A stretch of DNA of 64,000 nt, taken from contig JADFUC010000004.1 in NCBI GenBank assembly GCA_019722365.1, positions 744,001 through 808,000 of the forward strand, in the 5' to 3' direction. The position numbers were made by a program, and so were the translations under genes. Of this stretch, positions 35,108 through 47,419 are shown piece by piece. Position 1 is the first letter of the stretch. Each line of letters opens with the position of its first letter. The DNA is from Lithospermum erythrorhizon. Its lineage: Eukaryota > Streptophyta > Magnoliopsida > Boraginales > Boraginaceae. The notes under the pieces were generated by a model. It saw only the letters and a program-made list of their open reading frames with translations. It had not been told where the DNA came from and searched no databases.

Positions 35108-36789
35108 TCATAGCTTAGCTCTAGCAGTTTTGTCATCATCTAATGTTATCATCACCTTCCCAATTGCTTTCCTTTCCTTGAGAGCGGAGAAAGCAAGGTG
35201 TGCCTGCAAGATGTAAGAACACGACATATTATCAGTTAAACAGACGAGAAGTTTCATCATAGCATACCCAGCCTTGATTACATCAAAAGCTTTTCTTATA
35301 TGTTAATGGTTAACATATCAAATGATGGTCGAAGAATAACATGTAACTCAGCTGACGGTCAAGTAAGTTTCAAAGATATAGACAATGTAAGTTTGCTATG
35401 TCAGTCATGAACATTTTAACTGTCATTTTAGTCTAGCCATATTTCGGAAAGATGAAAAAATTATTCGAGCAAGCCTTTGTTTGATACACAATGCAGTAGA
35501 TTATTTTAATTGAATAGGCAAAGAGGTCCTAACCTCTGAAAGAGTGAACACATGGGAAATATGGATTTTAATCAGGCCCCTTGCTAACCAGGACAGTAAT
35601 TCCTTTAAAGAATCCTGAAGCACAGCTCGTCGGTGTATATTGTAGCTACCCCAGTATAATCCATGGATTGTCCAATTCTGAGAAGCCACACATACATTTA
35701 CATCAATAATTAAGATATTGGTATTCGTGAAGATATAGTCCAGGTCAAACAATTACCAGCTCCTAAATCCCATGAAATAATCAACCAAAATTCAGAATCA
35801 CTAAAGATAAATTTTGTCGTTTTTAAACAGTGAAAAAGAAAGAAAATTATGGGCTTCTTCATCAGCACTTTTCATCTTGTCATTCATGCGATCTAACCTT
35901 CCCTATTTCTTAAATACTCCATATCAACTCTTTTACTTCGTCTGTTATTGAAGGACCCCTTTGGTTTTTTTATACCCAAAAAAAATCATATCATCAGGAG
36001 GAGAAACATAAGATACTTGCAAGGTAACAGGACCTGAAAGTTTTTGAACGTTAAACGGCTGCAGTATATTACCTTAACCAAAGCTATATTAGCTGGAATA
36101 ACTGGTACTTCGCCACTTGCAAACCCAATAACCAAAATCTGAGCTCCCCAATTCAAGAGCCTTAAAGTTTCTTTTGCAAGTTTGCCTCCAACTGGATCAT
36201 ACAGCACATCAACTCCTTTCAGCTTCCGTGCTTTCAGAAAGCCCTTGACACTTTCGGTAACATTTCCTTGGGTCAAGTCGACAACATGATCAACACCCAG
36301 TGACTTCAAAAACTGGACCTTTTCAGCCCCCCTGGAACCAGTAAAATATCAGAATATTAGCCCGTGGACATGAAAAGAGTTTGCAAAACACTCCCTTTCC
36401 AATTCACAATAAATCAAGGGATATGCTAGAACCTAGGTACTTGAGTCGGAGTCTACGAAGAGGACAAAAGCGGGGGCAGGGGAAAGCATAAAATTAAAAA
36501 TTTATGGATACGGATACGACATGGGTACGTCGATAAAGATATAAGAAAAAAATACTCATATATTAAAATATAAAAAAAGTCACACATAAGGCAAACGTAA
36601 AAAAGGCTATGAAAAGTCTATTAAGTAATCACAACGTAAAATACATTGAGTAAATCCATGAATGAATAATAATTAATGGACAAAGATGTGACCTTTATGG
36701 CTTTATGGTTTCAGAGTAGTACTGTAGTAGAGGAAAAATATGCGAACTTTTAAATGTGACAAAATTTATATTTACTTTTATGGGAACAC

Positions 36790-36960
36790 CTATATATCTG
36801 AGAAAGCGTTTGAACGTCTCGATCATGGCTATGAAACATCCCGCGCTATGCGAGCGGGCCGGGGACGTCCAATCGTCCGTCCGGGGCAGTCTCGCGCTAA
36901 ATAAAGTACCCATGCTTCCTAGGCTAGAACCACACTTCAGCATAACACTATGAGTATTAC
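36790..36960. other. GC-rich insert in an intron of the oxidoreductase gene
   Basis: CATCCCGCGCTATGCGAGCG and CCGTCCGGGGCAGTCTCGCG stand out sharply from the AT-rich intron and occur directly before the GTATTAC donor of the exon ending at 36961. I recognise no gene. It may be a foreign or transposon-derived insert. Confidence 0.35.
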
Positions 36961-37659
36961 CTAGCCACGGCTATAACAATCGCACCACAAATTTTTCCAA
37001 TCTGAACAGCTGAAACTCCAACACCTCCAGCAGCACCCAGCACTAGCAACACCTATAAATTTAACTACCGTTCATTACTCTAGTCCAACAATTAGACAGC
37101 AAGGTTGTAGAGGATGAGTAACACCTGATTTTTCTGCAACTGTGCTCTATGAACCAGAGCCAAGTGTGATGTCCCATAGGCAACCGGAAGTGCACCGGCA
37201 GCAACCAAATCACATCCATCAGGTACCCGCAACCTTATATATTAATGTTATACGAAACAAGAAATACTATAATCAGTTTACCAATAAACAAAGTGACTAA
37301 TCCAGAAACCTGAAATCATAATGAACTATTAATTCCAATAACCAAATACAAAGAGGCAAATCAGCATATGATTTGAGATATGTCAAAAGGTACTACTTCA
37401 GATACAAAAGCTATGATCTTGATACAATCTTTTCGAAAAATGGAGGTAGTATCCAACAGTAATTCATCAAAAACACTTGTACATATTACTACCTAACATT
37501 CAATTTAATTGACATTTCCATATATTACTACCTCCAATTTAATTTAATCTACATTTTCATTTTTCTGTATCAAAGTCTAACCATCAATTGAGGGTACGCA
37601 ACTTTATAGGTTGATGTTCAAACCTCAACACGAAAAAAGAAAAACATCAATTAAAATAA

Positions 37660-37935
37660 ATTGGAGTCACGGTGTACAAAACAACTTACAATTAAAACGA
37701 AAAAACGCAAATGTTAATTAAACTGAGGTGGAATGACAGGGTACAAAACAACTTACAATTAAAACGAAAAAAGGAAAACGTCAATTGAATGAAGGGTACA
37801 AAACAACTTATAATTAAAATGAAAAAATGAAAACGTCAATTAAAATGAATTGGAATGACAAATACAAAACAACTTACAATTAAAATAAAAAAATAAGAAC
37901 GTCAATTAAAATGAATCAGACATGGCGAACAAAAC
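37660..37935. repeat. Minisatellite beside the broken exon
   Basis: About four units of roughly 55-68 bases, each starting ACAAAACAACTTACAATTAA and containing GTCAATTAAA-type cores. Starts are at about 37677, 37743, 37798 and 37863. The array ends within about 40 bases of the damaged first exon of the oxidoreductase gene. Confidence 0.8.
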
Positions 37936-38277
37936 AACACAATTCACCTTCACTTGAAACAACTTAAACCGAAGTGAGCATAAGTCCCAAGAGCAGCAAA
38001 AGAACAAACTGCATCCCCAACTTTGAACATGGTCACTTCTGCCCCTATCTCATCAACAATACCAGAGTAATCAGCTCCAGGAATAAAGGGAAATTGTGGC
38101 TTTTCTTGATACTTTCCCATAATTTGAAGGTAATGTTGCTTTGACTCGAATTCGAACAGCTTTAGGTGAATTGAGTTGAGGGATTTGTTGGGTTTTTGAG
38201 TGAATAAATGGTGAGGCTTCTGATGAATTTGAGGGTATGGTTGGGTCTCCAAGGTGTTTGATGACCAAAGCTTCCAT

Positions 38278-40794
38278 TTTTATTACAACTATTATGGTTC
38301 TTGATTTTTTGTAGTTTTTTTAGAGGTGTTTGATGAATTTGTAGTAAAGAATGGTTCTTGATTTTGATGTAATAATACAGATTTGTTGCCTGAAATGCAA
38401 TTTTCTGAGGGTTATTACAGCATGAGATCACCTCTCGGATTGAATTGTCGATTTTGACAATATATCGTGTAAATGGGAGGATATGCTTAGGATGTGTTAT
38501 ACGGCTCTTCATTTCAAATATATTGGATGTTAAATTCTGAATAACTTAATAGTCTGAAGTTATGCGGTAAAAGCAATGATGTATACAGAGATTCTTGAAT
38601 GCAGTATCGTGATCTGTACCCCCAAATGTCAAAATCACAATCGATTTAAATATTTAATTTATCTTGATTTTAAATTTTGGCCAGTATATATATTTATTTA
38701 TTTTTGTATAATATTTGATGAAAATATATCGATGAAAATAATTTGAAATATATTTTATTATTTATAGTTTTAAATCGGTGTCCTCTGTCTGAAAAAGTTT
38801 TGTATAATATTTGCTTGCAAGAGAACAAACACGCTCTGACACGCCTATTTGTTAATTTTTGTTGTTAATATTTCTTAAATTGTTGTTAATCTTTCTCAAA
38901 TTATTAAATTATTAATATTTTGTTATTAATATTTGTTAAATTGAAATTATATGTTAAATGTTTGTTCTAATTCGATTATTATAATACTGTGAATTGATCC
39001 ATGATTGTTAGTCTTGTGGCCAATTAGAGTCATGGTTGTTAGTAAACAACCGAATTCGAGCCATGATTATTGTTAAACAAGCAAATTAAATGATTATTAG
39101 CAACCAAACACGACAATTATTTGTTAGGTTCGGATTTATGAAATTATGTATTCATTATCAAATTATTGTTAATTCCAAAATTGATTTTTAGAGTATTAGC
39201 GATTATGTCTTAAATATTTGAAATTATTGTGTTAATAAACTTTTTCATGTTTAGGAGATTGAGATTATGTCTTAAAAGTATAAGTATTGAGATTATGTAT
39301 ATTAATTGAGATAGTTAATTTTCAAATTATTAATATTTCTCTAATTATTGTTAATATTTCTCAATTATGTTCAATTATTCCTAAATTGTTTTTTCTCAAA
39401 TTGTGAAGCAAATATTCGTTTCTTCTCCATCGTATATATTTTTTGTTAGTTTGGAATCAATCGAGTCTAACAGTAAGTATCTTAATTCGTGTTTATTGTG
39501 AAAGTATCATGATTCGAGAAATTAGTGTACAATTATGTATTAATATTTCTTAAATTAATAGTGTTTGAATATAGTGAAATTTTTAAATATTTCTTAATAT
39601 CAATATTTCGTAATATTGATATTTCTTAATGTTTTGGTGTTCAACATCCTTAAAATTTTTCTTTTAAATACCTCCGTATTCAACAACATCAATTTATAAA
39701 ACTATAATTTTATTATCACTTTGTTCTTCAACCCAATTTTGCATAATCAAAGTTTTTATTTATGAACGATAACGAACATCATCGCGATTACGGTTTTGGT
39801 ATTGGTAAAAGATGGTAAATATTTTCATTTTGTCCAATTTTTCATATTACTATTTTCCTAACTAATTAAATTCATACAATAGTTTCATCACACAAAGTGC
39901 GAGGCGAAATCTTAGATGTAATGTATCTGGCAGAAAGAAATAAATGCTTAAAGCTGGGCCTTATTTGGTGTATGGTTCCCAACTTTTGTCGAGATAAGAT
40001 GTGGAATATCTTTCTTTGTAAGTTAAGCTAAATTTTATCAAGTTTTTCATCGTCATAACAGGACATATAGCGAATATATTGTAATGCGATGCCGATTGAA
40101 TTTGTCGGGGATTCTCGCCGAGTTTGGCGTTTTGAGCGTAATGCAGCGGCTTGATAATGTGACTGGTTGAAATAGAAATGGTCCTTGTCAGTTACCCATT
40201 CGTCGGTTGAATACGTATTTCTGGTTATTCAGAAACAAGCGAGGCAATGAAACAGCTCTTGTCAAATTGTGGAAGTAGTCACATGAAATTTCGCAATGTA
40301 ATAAGTAGTCTTTTGATTCAATGTCCAGTAAATGCCACATTTTTCTAAATATTTTCATGTACTTTCGATTTTTTTTTTGCATGTTTGATAATGGCCGTTT
40401 CTTTATGTGTTTTATGTGAAAAGTTGTTAAAATGTTGTAATGGAATAAGCCCAAATGAAATCTTATGATTGTTTTTATCACCAACCAGATTTATTGTTTT
40501 TATTTGTTTTTTTCTTTATAAGCGAATTCGACTTTGTTGGTGTCTGTCGTATACGATAATTCGTTTGTTTTCAATCAAGCATGCTCGATAATTGACATTC
40601 GTTATGAATATATGGAGAGTGTTAAGGTAAAGTATTTTATTAATTTCGTAAAAAAACCCCGTTTCTGGTTTTGGCATGTGTACAACAGTTCAGTACCAAA
40701 AACCAAAATAATTATAACACCTCAGATAATTGTGTCAATACCAAATTTTGAAAGTGGATGGGGACAAACACATTTAAAATAAATTCAAGTACCA
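38278..40794. other. Long AT-rich intergenic region
   Basis: About 38860-39660 is built from recurring TTGTTAATATTTCTCAAATT-like phrases, a low-complexity, repeat-derived stretch. About 40080-40230 is a GC-richer patch (GTCGGGGATTCTCGCCGAG). The small open frames at 40188-40484 and 40534-40782 have no recognisable content. The promoter of the WD40-like gene is presumably near 40700. Confidence 0.45.
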
Positions 40795-40919
40795 AATTGA
40801 ATTTTCCCTTTCCAAATTTTGAATCTTTAAGCCCTAATTTTTCCACAAATAATCACTTCAATCTTCATATATTTGAAGCAATCATCAGTAAATTAGCAAA
40901 AAATAAGTAATATTTTTTT

Positions 40920-41500
40920 GAATTTTGAAGCATAAATCCATAAAGCCCTAATTTTGCTTATTTGGGTCTCTTTGATTAAGGATTGTAAACCTACTTTTAC
41001 ATAAATAAACTGTGTTTTTAACAAGATTAAGGAGATTTCATATGTTGTTATGATCCAGTTTTCTCAAATTTTGCCTAAAAATGCGAACTTGAAGCATAAA
41101 GCTCTGATTTTGCTTATTGGGTATCTGTGATTTAGGATTTTTCAACATACTTATACAAGAATAAATTGGTTTTCAACTTTTGAAGTTTAGGAGATATTAA
41201 ATTTGGATTGATTTTGACTTTATTTTGTAGATTTGAGGTTGGATTTGATTTGAAGAAGTGAAGTGGGTTATAGTTGTGTGATATTTTGTGGTTGCCCTGA
41301 TTTTTTTAGTTATCAAGTGATAATTTTTTAGCTTAAAGCACTAATAGGCTTGGTTTTCGACCTTTTTTAAGTTTAGGAGATATCATATGTTGGGAGTGAT
41401 TTAAACTTGTTGTAGATTTGAGGTTTCAAATTGATTTGAATAAGTGGAGTGGGATAGGGTTGTGTGGTAGTTTGTGGTTGAACTGAATTTTTTAGTTATG
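40920..41500 (+). repeat. Tandem duplication in the WD40-gene leader, spanning the start codon
   Basis: AAGTTTAGGAGATATTAAAT, GTAGATTTGAGGTTGGATTT, GTGAAGTGGGTTATAGTTGT and TTTTTTTAGTTATC (41187-41315) recur as AAGTTTAGGAGATATCATAT, GTAGATTTGAGGTTTCAAAT, GTGGAGTGGGATAGGGTTGT and TTTTTTAGTTATGG (41376-41502). A third, more diverged partial copy lies at about 40925-41060 (AAGGAGATTTCATATGTTG). The second copy ends in the gene's ATG, where the first has ATC. Confidence 0.75.
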
Positions 41501-44213
41501 GAAGGTAGGAGAATTACGGCGAGTCCTCAGCCTTGCTGTGGCCGCCGAGTGGTGGTGAGGAAACGGAAATGTATGGGGATAGATGGGTTTGTAAATAGTG
41601 TGAAAAAGGTTCAGAGAAGGGAGGTTTCATCGAAGAAAGACCGCGCCTTTAGTATGAGTAATGCTCAGGAGCGCTTTAGGAACATTTGCTTGCAGGTGTT
41701 GATTTCATTTGTTATGTAGAGTAATTTAGATTATTATTGGCTTACTCGCATTACTGTATTAATGTATGCATTTAACATTGTTATTGGTGAGGTTGAGTTG
41801 GTGTATTGATATGCTGCTTGAGTTTTTACCACATGGTTCTTTGTGTAAGTTCATTATATTAAGAAGAAACATTGGATGAGCTATGGCTCAGAATAGGAGA
41901 AGCCCAGATGACTTAAATGCATAGGAAATTTAAGGTATCTTGGACAACCCTAGTTAGTTGAAATATCCTGCAGACCGGTTGCTGTTGATATTTGATATTT
42001 GAATTTTGGAACGGGCGGTATTAGATCCTTCATTGTACTCTTGGCATGTTTATTTTGAATTAGTACTGCATGGACTTACTACTGCAATAGCATTAGTATC
42101 ATTATTCTGCTGGATATTATTTAGGAACTGATTTTAGTCCATGTGGTTCTATCTTTCAGCAACACCGCTTGTTGAAAGTGAATTGAAGAGTATTTTTCCC
42201 CACTTGGAAGTTTATATTATATCGTGAATGCATATATCATTCTTGTCTAGTAATTATATTGTGTTTGACATTGGCTTTAGGAGGAATATGATACACATGA
42301 TCCGAAGGGACACTGCTCCATGGTACTCCCATTTCTTAAAAAGAGGTCGAAAATTATCGAGATAGTAGCTGCACGCGATATTGTCTTCGCTCTTGCACAA
42401 TCTGGCGTGTGTGCTGCATTCTGCCGAGGTGAAGTATTACCTTTTATCTTTACTTTCTCCACCTTAAGTATTTTCAGTGATTTTTGTAATCATGCATGAG
42501 AAAAGGCTGATACAATGTCCTTGGTACATGCAGAGACTAACCAGCGGATATGCTTCCTCAATGTCAGTCCTGACGAAGTTATTCGCAGCTTGTTCTACAA
42601 CAAGAACAATGAGTCACTCATCACTGTTTCAGTTTATGCTTCAGACAATTTCAGTTCTTTGAAATGTAGAACTACCAGGATTGAGTATGTTGATATCATA
42701 TCTGAATTATAGATATTATTTGTGCATATTTGCATGTTCCTTGTTCTTAGGTATCGCATTTCTTCAGGTATATAAAACGTGGCAAACCAGATGCAGGGTT
42801 TCCTTTGTTTGAGTCAGAGTCATTGAAGTGGCCTGGTTTTGTGGAGTTCGATGATGTAAATGGAAAGGTTCTCACCTATTCTGCACATGATAGGTAATGC
42901 TTCTGCCTAGATCTCATGTTTTGTGGTATCTCTGGGAACTTTACTGAAGCCCCTGGTTCTCACCAATATATATCTTTTGGTCAGTGTGTATAAGGTATTT
43001 GACCTCAAAAACTACACAATGCTGTTCTCTATTTCAGATAAGAATGTTCAGGAGATTAAAATCAGGTAATATGATTTAAACCTGATATAATTTTACTGAC
43101 GTTGTTATGTATCAAGTAACTGTTGCGTGGTCTTAAAATTTGTTGTTCTGTTGTAAAATCAGTCCAGGGATCATGTTGTTAATATTTATCAAGCGTAGTG
43201 GCCATGTGCCTCTGGAGATTCTCTCAATAGAGGATGGTACAGTTCTCAAATCTTTCAACCATCTCCTTCACCGAAACAAGAAGGTGGATTTCATTGAACA
43301 GTTCAATGAAAAGCTTCTTGTCAAGCAAGAAAATGAAAATCTCCAGATTCTTGATGTTAGTATTCTGTTAAGTGTTTTGCAGTTGCTTGGTGTCCTGCTT
43401 GACACTTACTAAACCTGACTATTTTCTATCTCTGTAGGTCCGCAATTCTGAGGTAACAGAAGTTAACAGAACAGAGTTCATGACTCCATCAGCATTCATA
43501 TTTCTGTATGAGAATCAGTTGTTCCTGACATTTAGAAATCGAACAGTTGCTGTTTGGAACTTCCGTGGGGAGCTTGTCACTTCGTTCGAGGATCATCTTT
43601 TGTGGCATCCTGATTGCAATACGAACAACATATACATAACTAGTGATCAGGATCTTATCATCTCCTATTGTAAAGTTAACTCAGAATCAGACGACCCATT
43701 ATCAGAAGCAAATGGCAAGTGTAGTTGATTGATTAGATAGTCGATTGATTTTTATCAAATGGCTTCTTTTCTGTGGATTTATGCCTTTTGTTTGGTTAAA
43801 GTTATGATGAAGCCATATGATCACAGATGCTGATGGCAGTATTTAGAAAACATAGATTATTGATTTTGTCCATCTTCAGTAACCTTTCTTCTACTAGTAT
43901 GCATGCTTTATTTTCATCTTGCTGATTTCTCTTACATCATTTTGCAGCCGGGTCGATCAATATCAGCAATATATTGACCGGGAAATGCCTTGCCAAAATA
44001 AAAGCCAGTAACAATAATCTTGACGATAATTGCAGTTGCAGTGCTAGTTGTGGTGGGGAAATTTGGAACTCAACGAAGCGTGTCCAATCATCAACTATCC
44101 AGAGCACAGTTGCAGAAGCGTTGGAGGATATCACTGCTCTATATTATGATGAAGAGCGCAACGAGATCTTCACTGGGAATAGGTTTGGCCTAGTACATGT
44201 GTGGTCCAACTAA
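41498..44213 (+). CDS. Conserved plant WD40-repeat-like protein
   Basis: Eight coding exons: 41498-41695, 42281-42428, 42534-42684, 42768-42893, 42985-43065, 43163-43355, 43438-43714, 43948-44213. They join in frame to 479 aa. The sequence matches a highly conserved land-plant transducin/WD40-like family of unknown role that I recognise by phrases such as EEYDTHDPKGHCSMVLPFLK, CFLNVSPDEVIRSLFYNKNN, VDFIEQFNEKLLVKQENENL and FLTFRNRTVAVWNFRGELVT. The repeats are degenerate beta-propeller blades rather than classic GH-WD units. The last blade holds EIFTGNRFGLVHVWSN at the C-terminus. The basic N-terminus (RRVVVRKRKC) could be a nuclear signal. The intron after exon 7 uses a GC donor (AATG/GCAAGT). 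No function is inferred beyond a protein-binding propeller. Confidence 0.87.
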
Positions 44214-44799
44214 ATTGTTGTTAATTTCCTCCCTGTTTGTATTTTAAACAAGACCAATTCATTCTACCCTCGTCAAGAAACCTGGAATTGTACTATAGAA
44301 TGCTCTCTTTAGTTGTTAGATTGCCTTGAACTTTGAGGGGTTCTTTATTGCCCGTCTCTGATGATATATTGTCATTAAATTCATTGTTCAAAGTTTCGTT
44401 TTGCATATTATTTAAGGCGTGTTGATTCGTGTTTTTTCATGTATACATACGTGTCAATGACAAGTCTCGGTTGTGAGCATTTTGATGGTGAAAATCATTT
44501 GTTAGAAAGATATGACAAATAAATTATCAGTGCATAGCCTGCTAGTGGAAAACTGTTTCTAAACTTGGTCACCTTTGATCTCTTCACCCTTCTTGGATGA
44601 TACAATCGAAATATGAATACAACATATTCATATGGTCATATGGACAATATAAAATTGGTATGACTGAAGATTTTTATTTCATTATTAATAATGTATGTGC
44701 CAAAGATTGGTATTGAGATAAGCTGACTCAGTTTATGTGCCAATTTTCATATAGGGACTCATCTCATTTTGTTATAAATTGTTTGAAATAGTGAGTCCG
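44214..44799. other. 3' flank of the WD40-like gene
   Basis: AT-rich 3'UTR and intergenic sequence leading into the Copia remnant. No feature was recognised. Confidence 0.5.
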
Positions 44800-46240
44800 T
44801 CCTATTATGTAGATAGTGGATATTAAATATAACATTTATCACCAGATGATTTCTATTAGCATTTATATGGATAGTGAATATTTACCATTGATATTTATGG
44901 GCCTTTAGGTTAGTCTTGTAAATTTATATATTAATAGCCTATATTCGTGTATATATAGGAGATATTATTGAATGAAATAGATAGAAAACTAATCATAATT
45001 TTTTATGATAATCAGAGCCTAAATAGCTAACCTAAATTATTTTCTTTTTCCTCCACCTTCATAGTGCCGTCTCCCACCTCTCCTCCCTTTATTTATTAAA
45101 TTTGTTCACTGTTCCCAATCTTAGCACCATCAAATATGTCGGGCGAAAAATCCTTTTGCGCGTATTTATTGGATATTAGGTCGCCTTTCTTGATGCGCCA
45201 CAGCAGCATCGGTGTGGAGTTTGATCCTGGCGGCGACAAGTAATTGTTGTTGAATCAGGGGTAGTACCTCGATGTTCTTGGGGTTACTGGCTTTATCTTT
45301 GGTATTGTGTATGGGGTGTTCTGGACTCGTCGAGGGCACATCTCGGATAACCTCCCGCATTGGTGATGGGTAGCATGCGAGGCGTACTTCGTTGAGGCGT
45401 ATCAGCGTAAATATGTCGAACCCGCCAAACCAACTACGTGGGCATCTAGATCCGCGCTTGTGAGCTTAAATCCAGAGGCCACCATTTATCACAGCAACAT
45501 ACATACTCAATGTTCGGTCGCTCTTGAGATGGAAAACGTTCTCTATTCCATTTGGACAGAACTTTTTCAAATCTATTGTCAGTCCTCTAAGGTTATTCAC
45601 CATATTCTTCCTGATACTAAATACGATGAAGGCAGAGCAACGCTAGATGTAACGGTCTTAAAATGAATTTATGCCACGATCTCCAGTGATCTACGTCACA
45701 CAATTATTGAACCTGGTCTAATTGTTATGGAAGCATGGAAAAGACTTCATGATATTTTTCAGGACAATGAAAGTTCAAAGGCGGTCACATGAACAAGATT
45801 TCTCGAGTACTAATATGGTTGATTTTCCCTCTCTGCTGACATACGTCGACATTTAAAAGTCTCGCGAGATCGACTAAATAATGCTTGAGCTCACGCTGCC
45901 TGACAATCAACTGGTTCTTCAACTTGTTTATGGACTCACAAAGGCATATAGTGACATTGGTATTCTTGATGACAATCGACCCCCTTTAAATTTTATCAAA
46001 GCCGCGTTCTATGGTCATTCTAGAAGAATCCGTCAAAAAGGCTCACCAAACCGCAGGCCAGCGACTCACATGGCGGCAGCCAGCAACATGCTCAGAACTG
46101 GGCACAATACAGCAGGCAGGCCGGCCCGCCAAGATCGAACCCGTGACCCGTGTCCACCCGCGTTAGCCAGGCCAGTATGAATCGGACCGGGTGACCCGTT
46201 AAGATCTTGGGCCTGACCGGTTCGAGGCCCGTGTATCGGG
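44800..46240 (+). mobile_element. Decayed Ty1-Copia remnant (LTR end, PBS, gag)
   Basis: A T-rich LTR-like stretch ends near 45005 and is followed by AATCAGAGCC (45009-45018), a degraded form of the initiator-Met-tRNA primer site TGGTATCAGAGC. Gag pieces appear downstream in shifting frames: IYHSNIHTQ-type sequence at 45480, WKRLHDIFQDNESS at 45733, NMVDFPSLL at 45815, and NQLVLQLVYGLTKAYSDIG at 45905. From 46060 to 46240 the DNA is GC-rich with Gln/Ala/Pro-type codons, as in Copia gag C-termini. Several stops and frameshifts are present, and no protease, integrase or reverse transcriptase is left. Confidence 0.75.
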
Positions 46241-47419
46241 GGCCGACGTGGCACCGTTTGTATTAAAAAGCGATTGCAGTTTCTAGCTATTTTTTCACAC
46301 TAAGCGTCCCCGGCGTTTAATTTTAACATTGTACTGTTTATGACAATGAAAATGAAAATTGATGACGAATTGAACTAATAAAATTTCTAATGAAATAGCG
46401 ATTTTTATTAATAGTTGAATAGGTAGTTTAAGATACAATGGACGGCACTGCCCGCGGCAAATTCATCACCATACAAGCGAACAGCGAAAGCGATGCAATG
46501 ATTGCGTTCGGTCCATTCGTGGTAGAGGAATACAGGAGTTACAAAGTAGCCCATTTTATGTTGTGGCGTTCCACAAATTCACGCCCCACCGCCCCGTCCG
46601 TGGAAGTAAACATGATGTGTTTAAATCGCGAATCCTCGAAACTTTCCATTTTCAATTTTGACATCATGAAACAATCATCCGTGCTAACTACGGCTACAAA
46701 AGTTGACACATTCGAACAAAGGAGTGGCGCAGGCCTTCGGCGGATGAATACGATGTCTTGAAAACATATGCTCATACGGAATTAGCCTGCTTGAGGCATG
46801 AGTGAAAAATATGCTAATAAACAATTGTAAATTGATGAGATTGTAGTTGTGATTATCGAACAATAAAAATGCTCTATTTATACTTTTTGTCAACTTATGC
46901 GACAAATGGGACCACGTTCGCTCTTGATATCGGCGTTTAGTCAACCATATTTTGTATGCTGGCATTAGTCTGGTTGATCAGCGGTACCCATGTTAGGCCT
47001 CAACCGGAAGAATTTTTCCCAGCGGCTACAAATAGTAATGGCTGCTTTTATGAATTAGCATTGAGTAAGTTTTGATCGAAGCGTTACCACGTTTAGTCGA
47101 CGATCTCTTTAACGGCTACTTTTGTCTTAAGCATTAGTACCGTTTGATCAAAGCAGTCTGCGTTTACTCCCTATGAAAATTGTCTGAAGCGTCTGTGGAT
47201 AGGCTCTACATAAAGGGCGGAACCATTCGCCGTTCTCCCTTATTCCCCGTCGACTTCTAGCCGATTCTGATCTTTTCGTTCCTTGTTTTTTATTGAAGTC
47301 TAAGGGGATTCGTCGAAGTCTAATGATTCATACCGAGTCGTAGGGTTGTTTGTTGCATATCCGGTTCGGTATTATCTATCATCCTTTTTTATATTTGTGC
47401 TATTTGTTTTTCTAAATTA
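46241..47419. other. Unassigned, GC-richer intergenic DNA
   Basis: Contains open frames on both strands at about 46438-46775 (107 codons on +, 78 on -) with no recognisable domain. The phrases CGTTTAGTCGAC, CACGTTTAGTC and AAGCGTTACCACG recall similar phrases at 49790-50060 and 51840-52090. These two flanks may belong to one element into which the hAT remnant inserted, or that the hAT remnant carries. Confidence 0.35.

Larger units (their letters stand above)
35108..38277 (-). pseudogene. GroES-like quinone oxidoreductase / zinc-type alcohol dehydrogenase, first exon damaged
   Basis: Medium-chain NAD(P)H-dependent oxidoreductase similar to plant At3g56460-type proteins. Exons: a first exon from ATG 38277 to about 37970, then 37233-37125, 37052-36961, 36331-36073, 35677-35534, 35203-35108. 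The downstream exons are intact and in phase: VAAGALPVAYGTSHL, the nucleotide-binding LVLGAAGGVGVSAVQIG, VDVLYDPVGGKLA, HGLYWGSYNIH and RKAIGKVMITL. Exon 1 is broken: after AVRIRVKAT the frame shifts, and YLQIMGKYQEKPQFPFIPGA continues in another frame, as if about 17 bases coding for SLNFAN were lost. After AALGTYAHF the expected sequence up to VPDG is also missing. A pseudogene is likely. An assembly error, or a different allele with a rescued frame, is possible. Confidence 0.75.

Noticed and set aside
37670..37930. Regular repeats considered as a CRISPR-like array
   Set aside because: Units are diverged direct repeats with no unique spacers, in a plant intron; an ordinary minisatellite.
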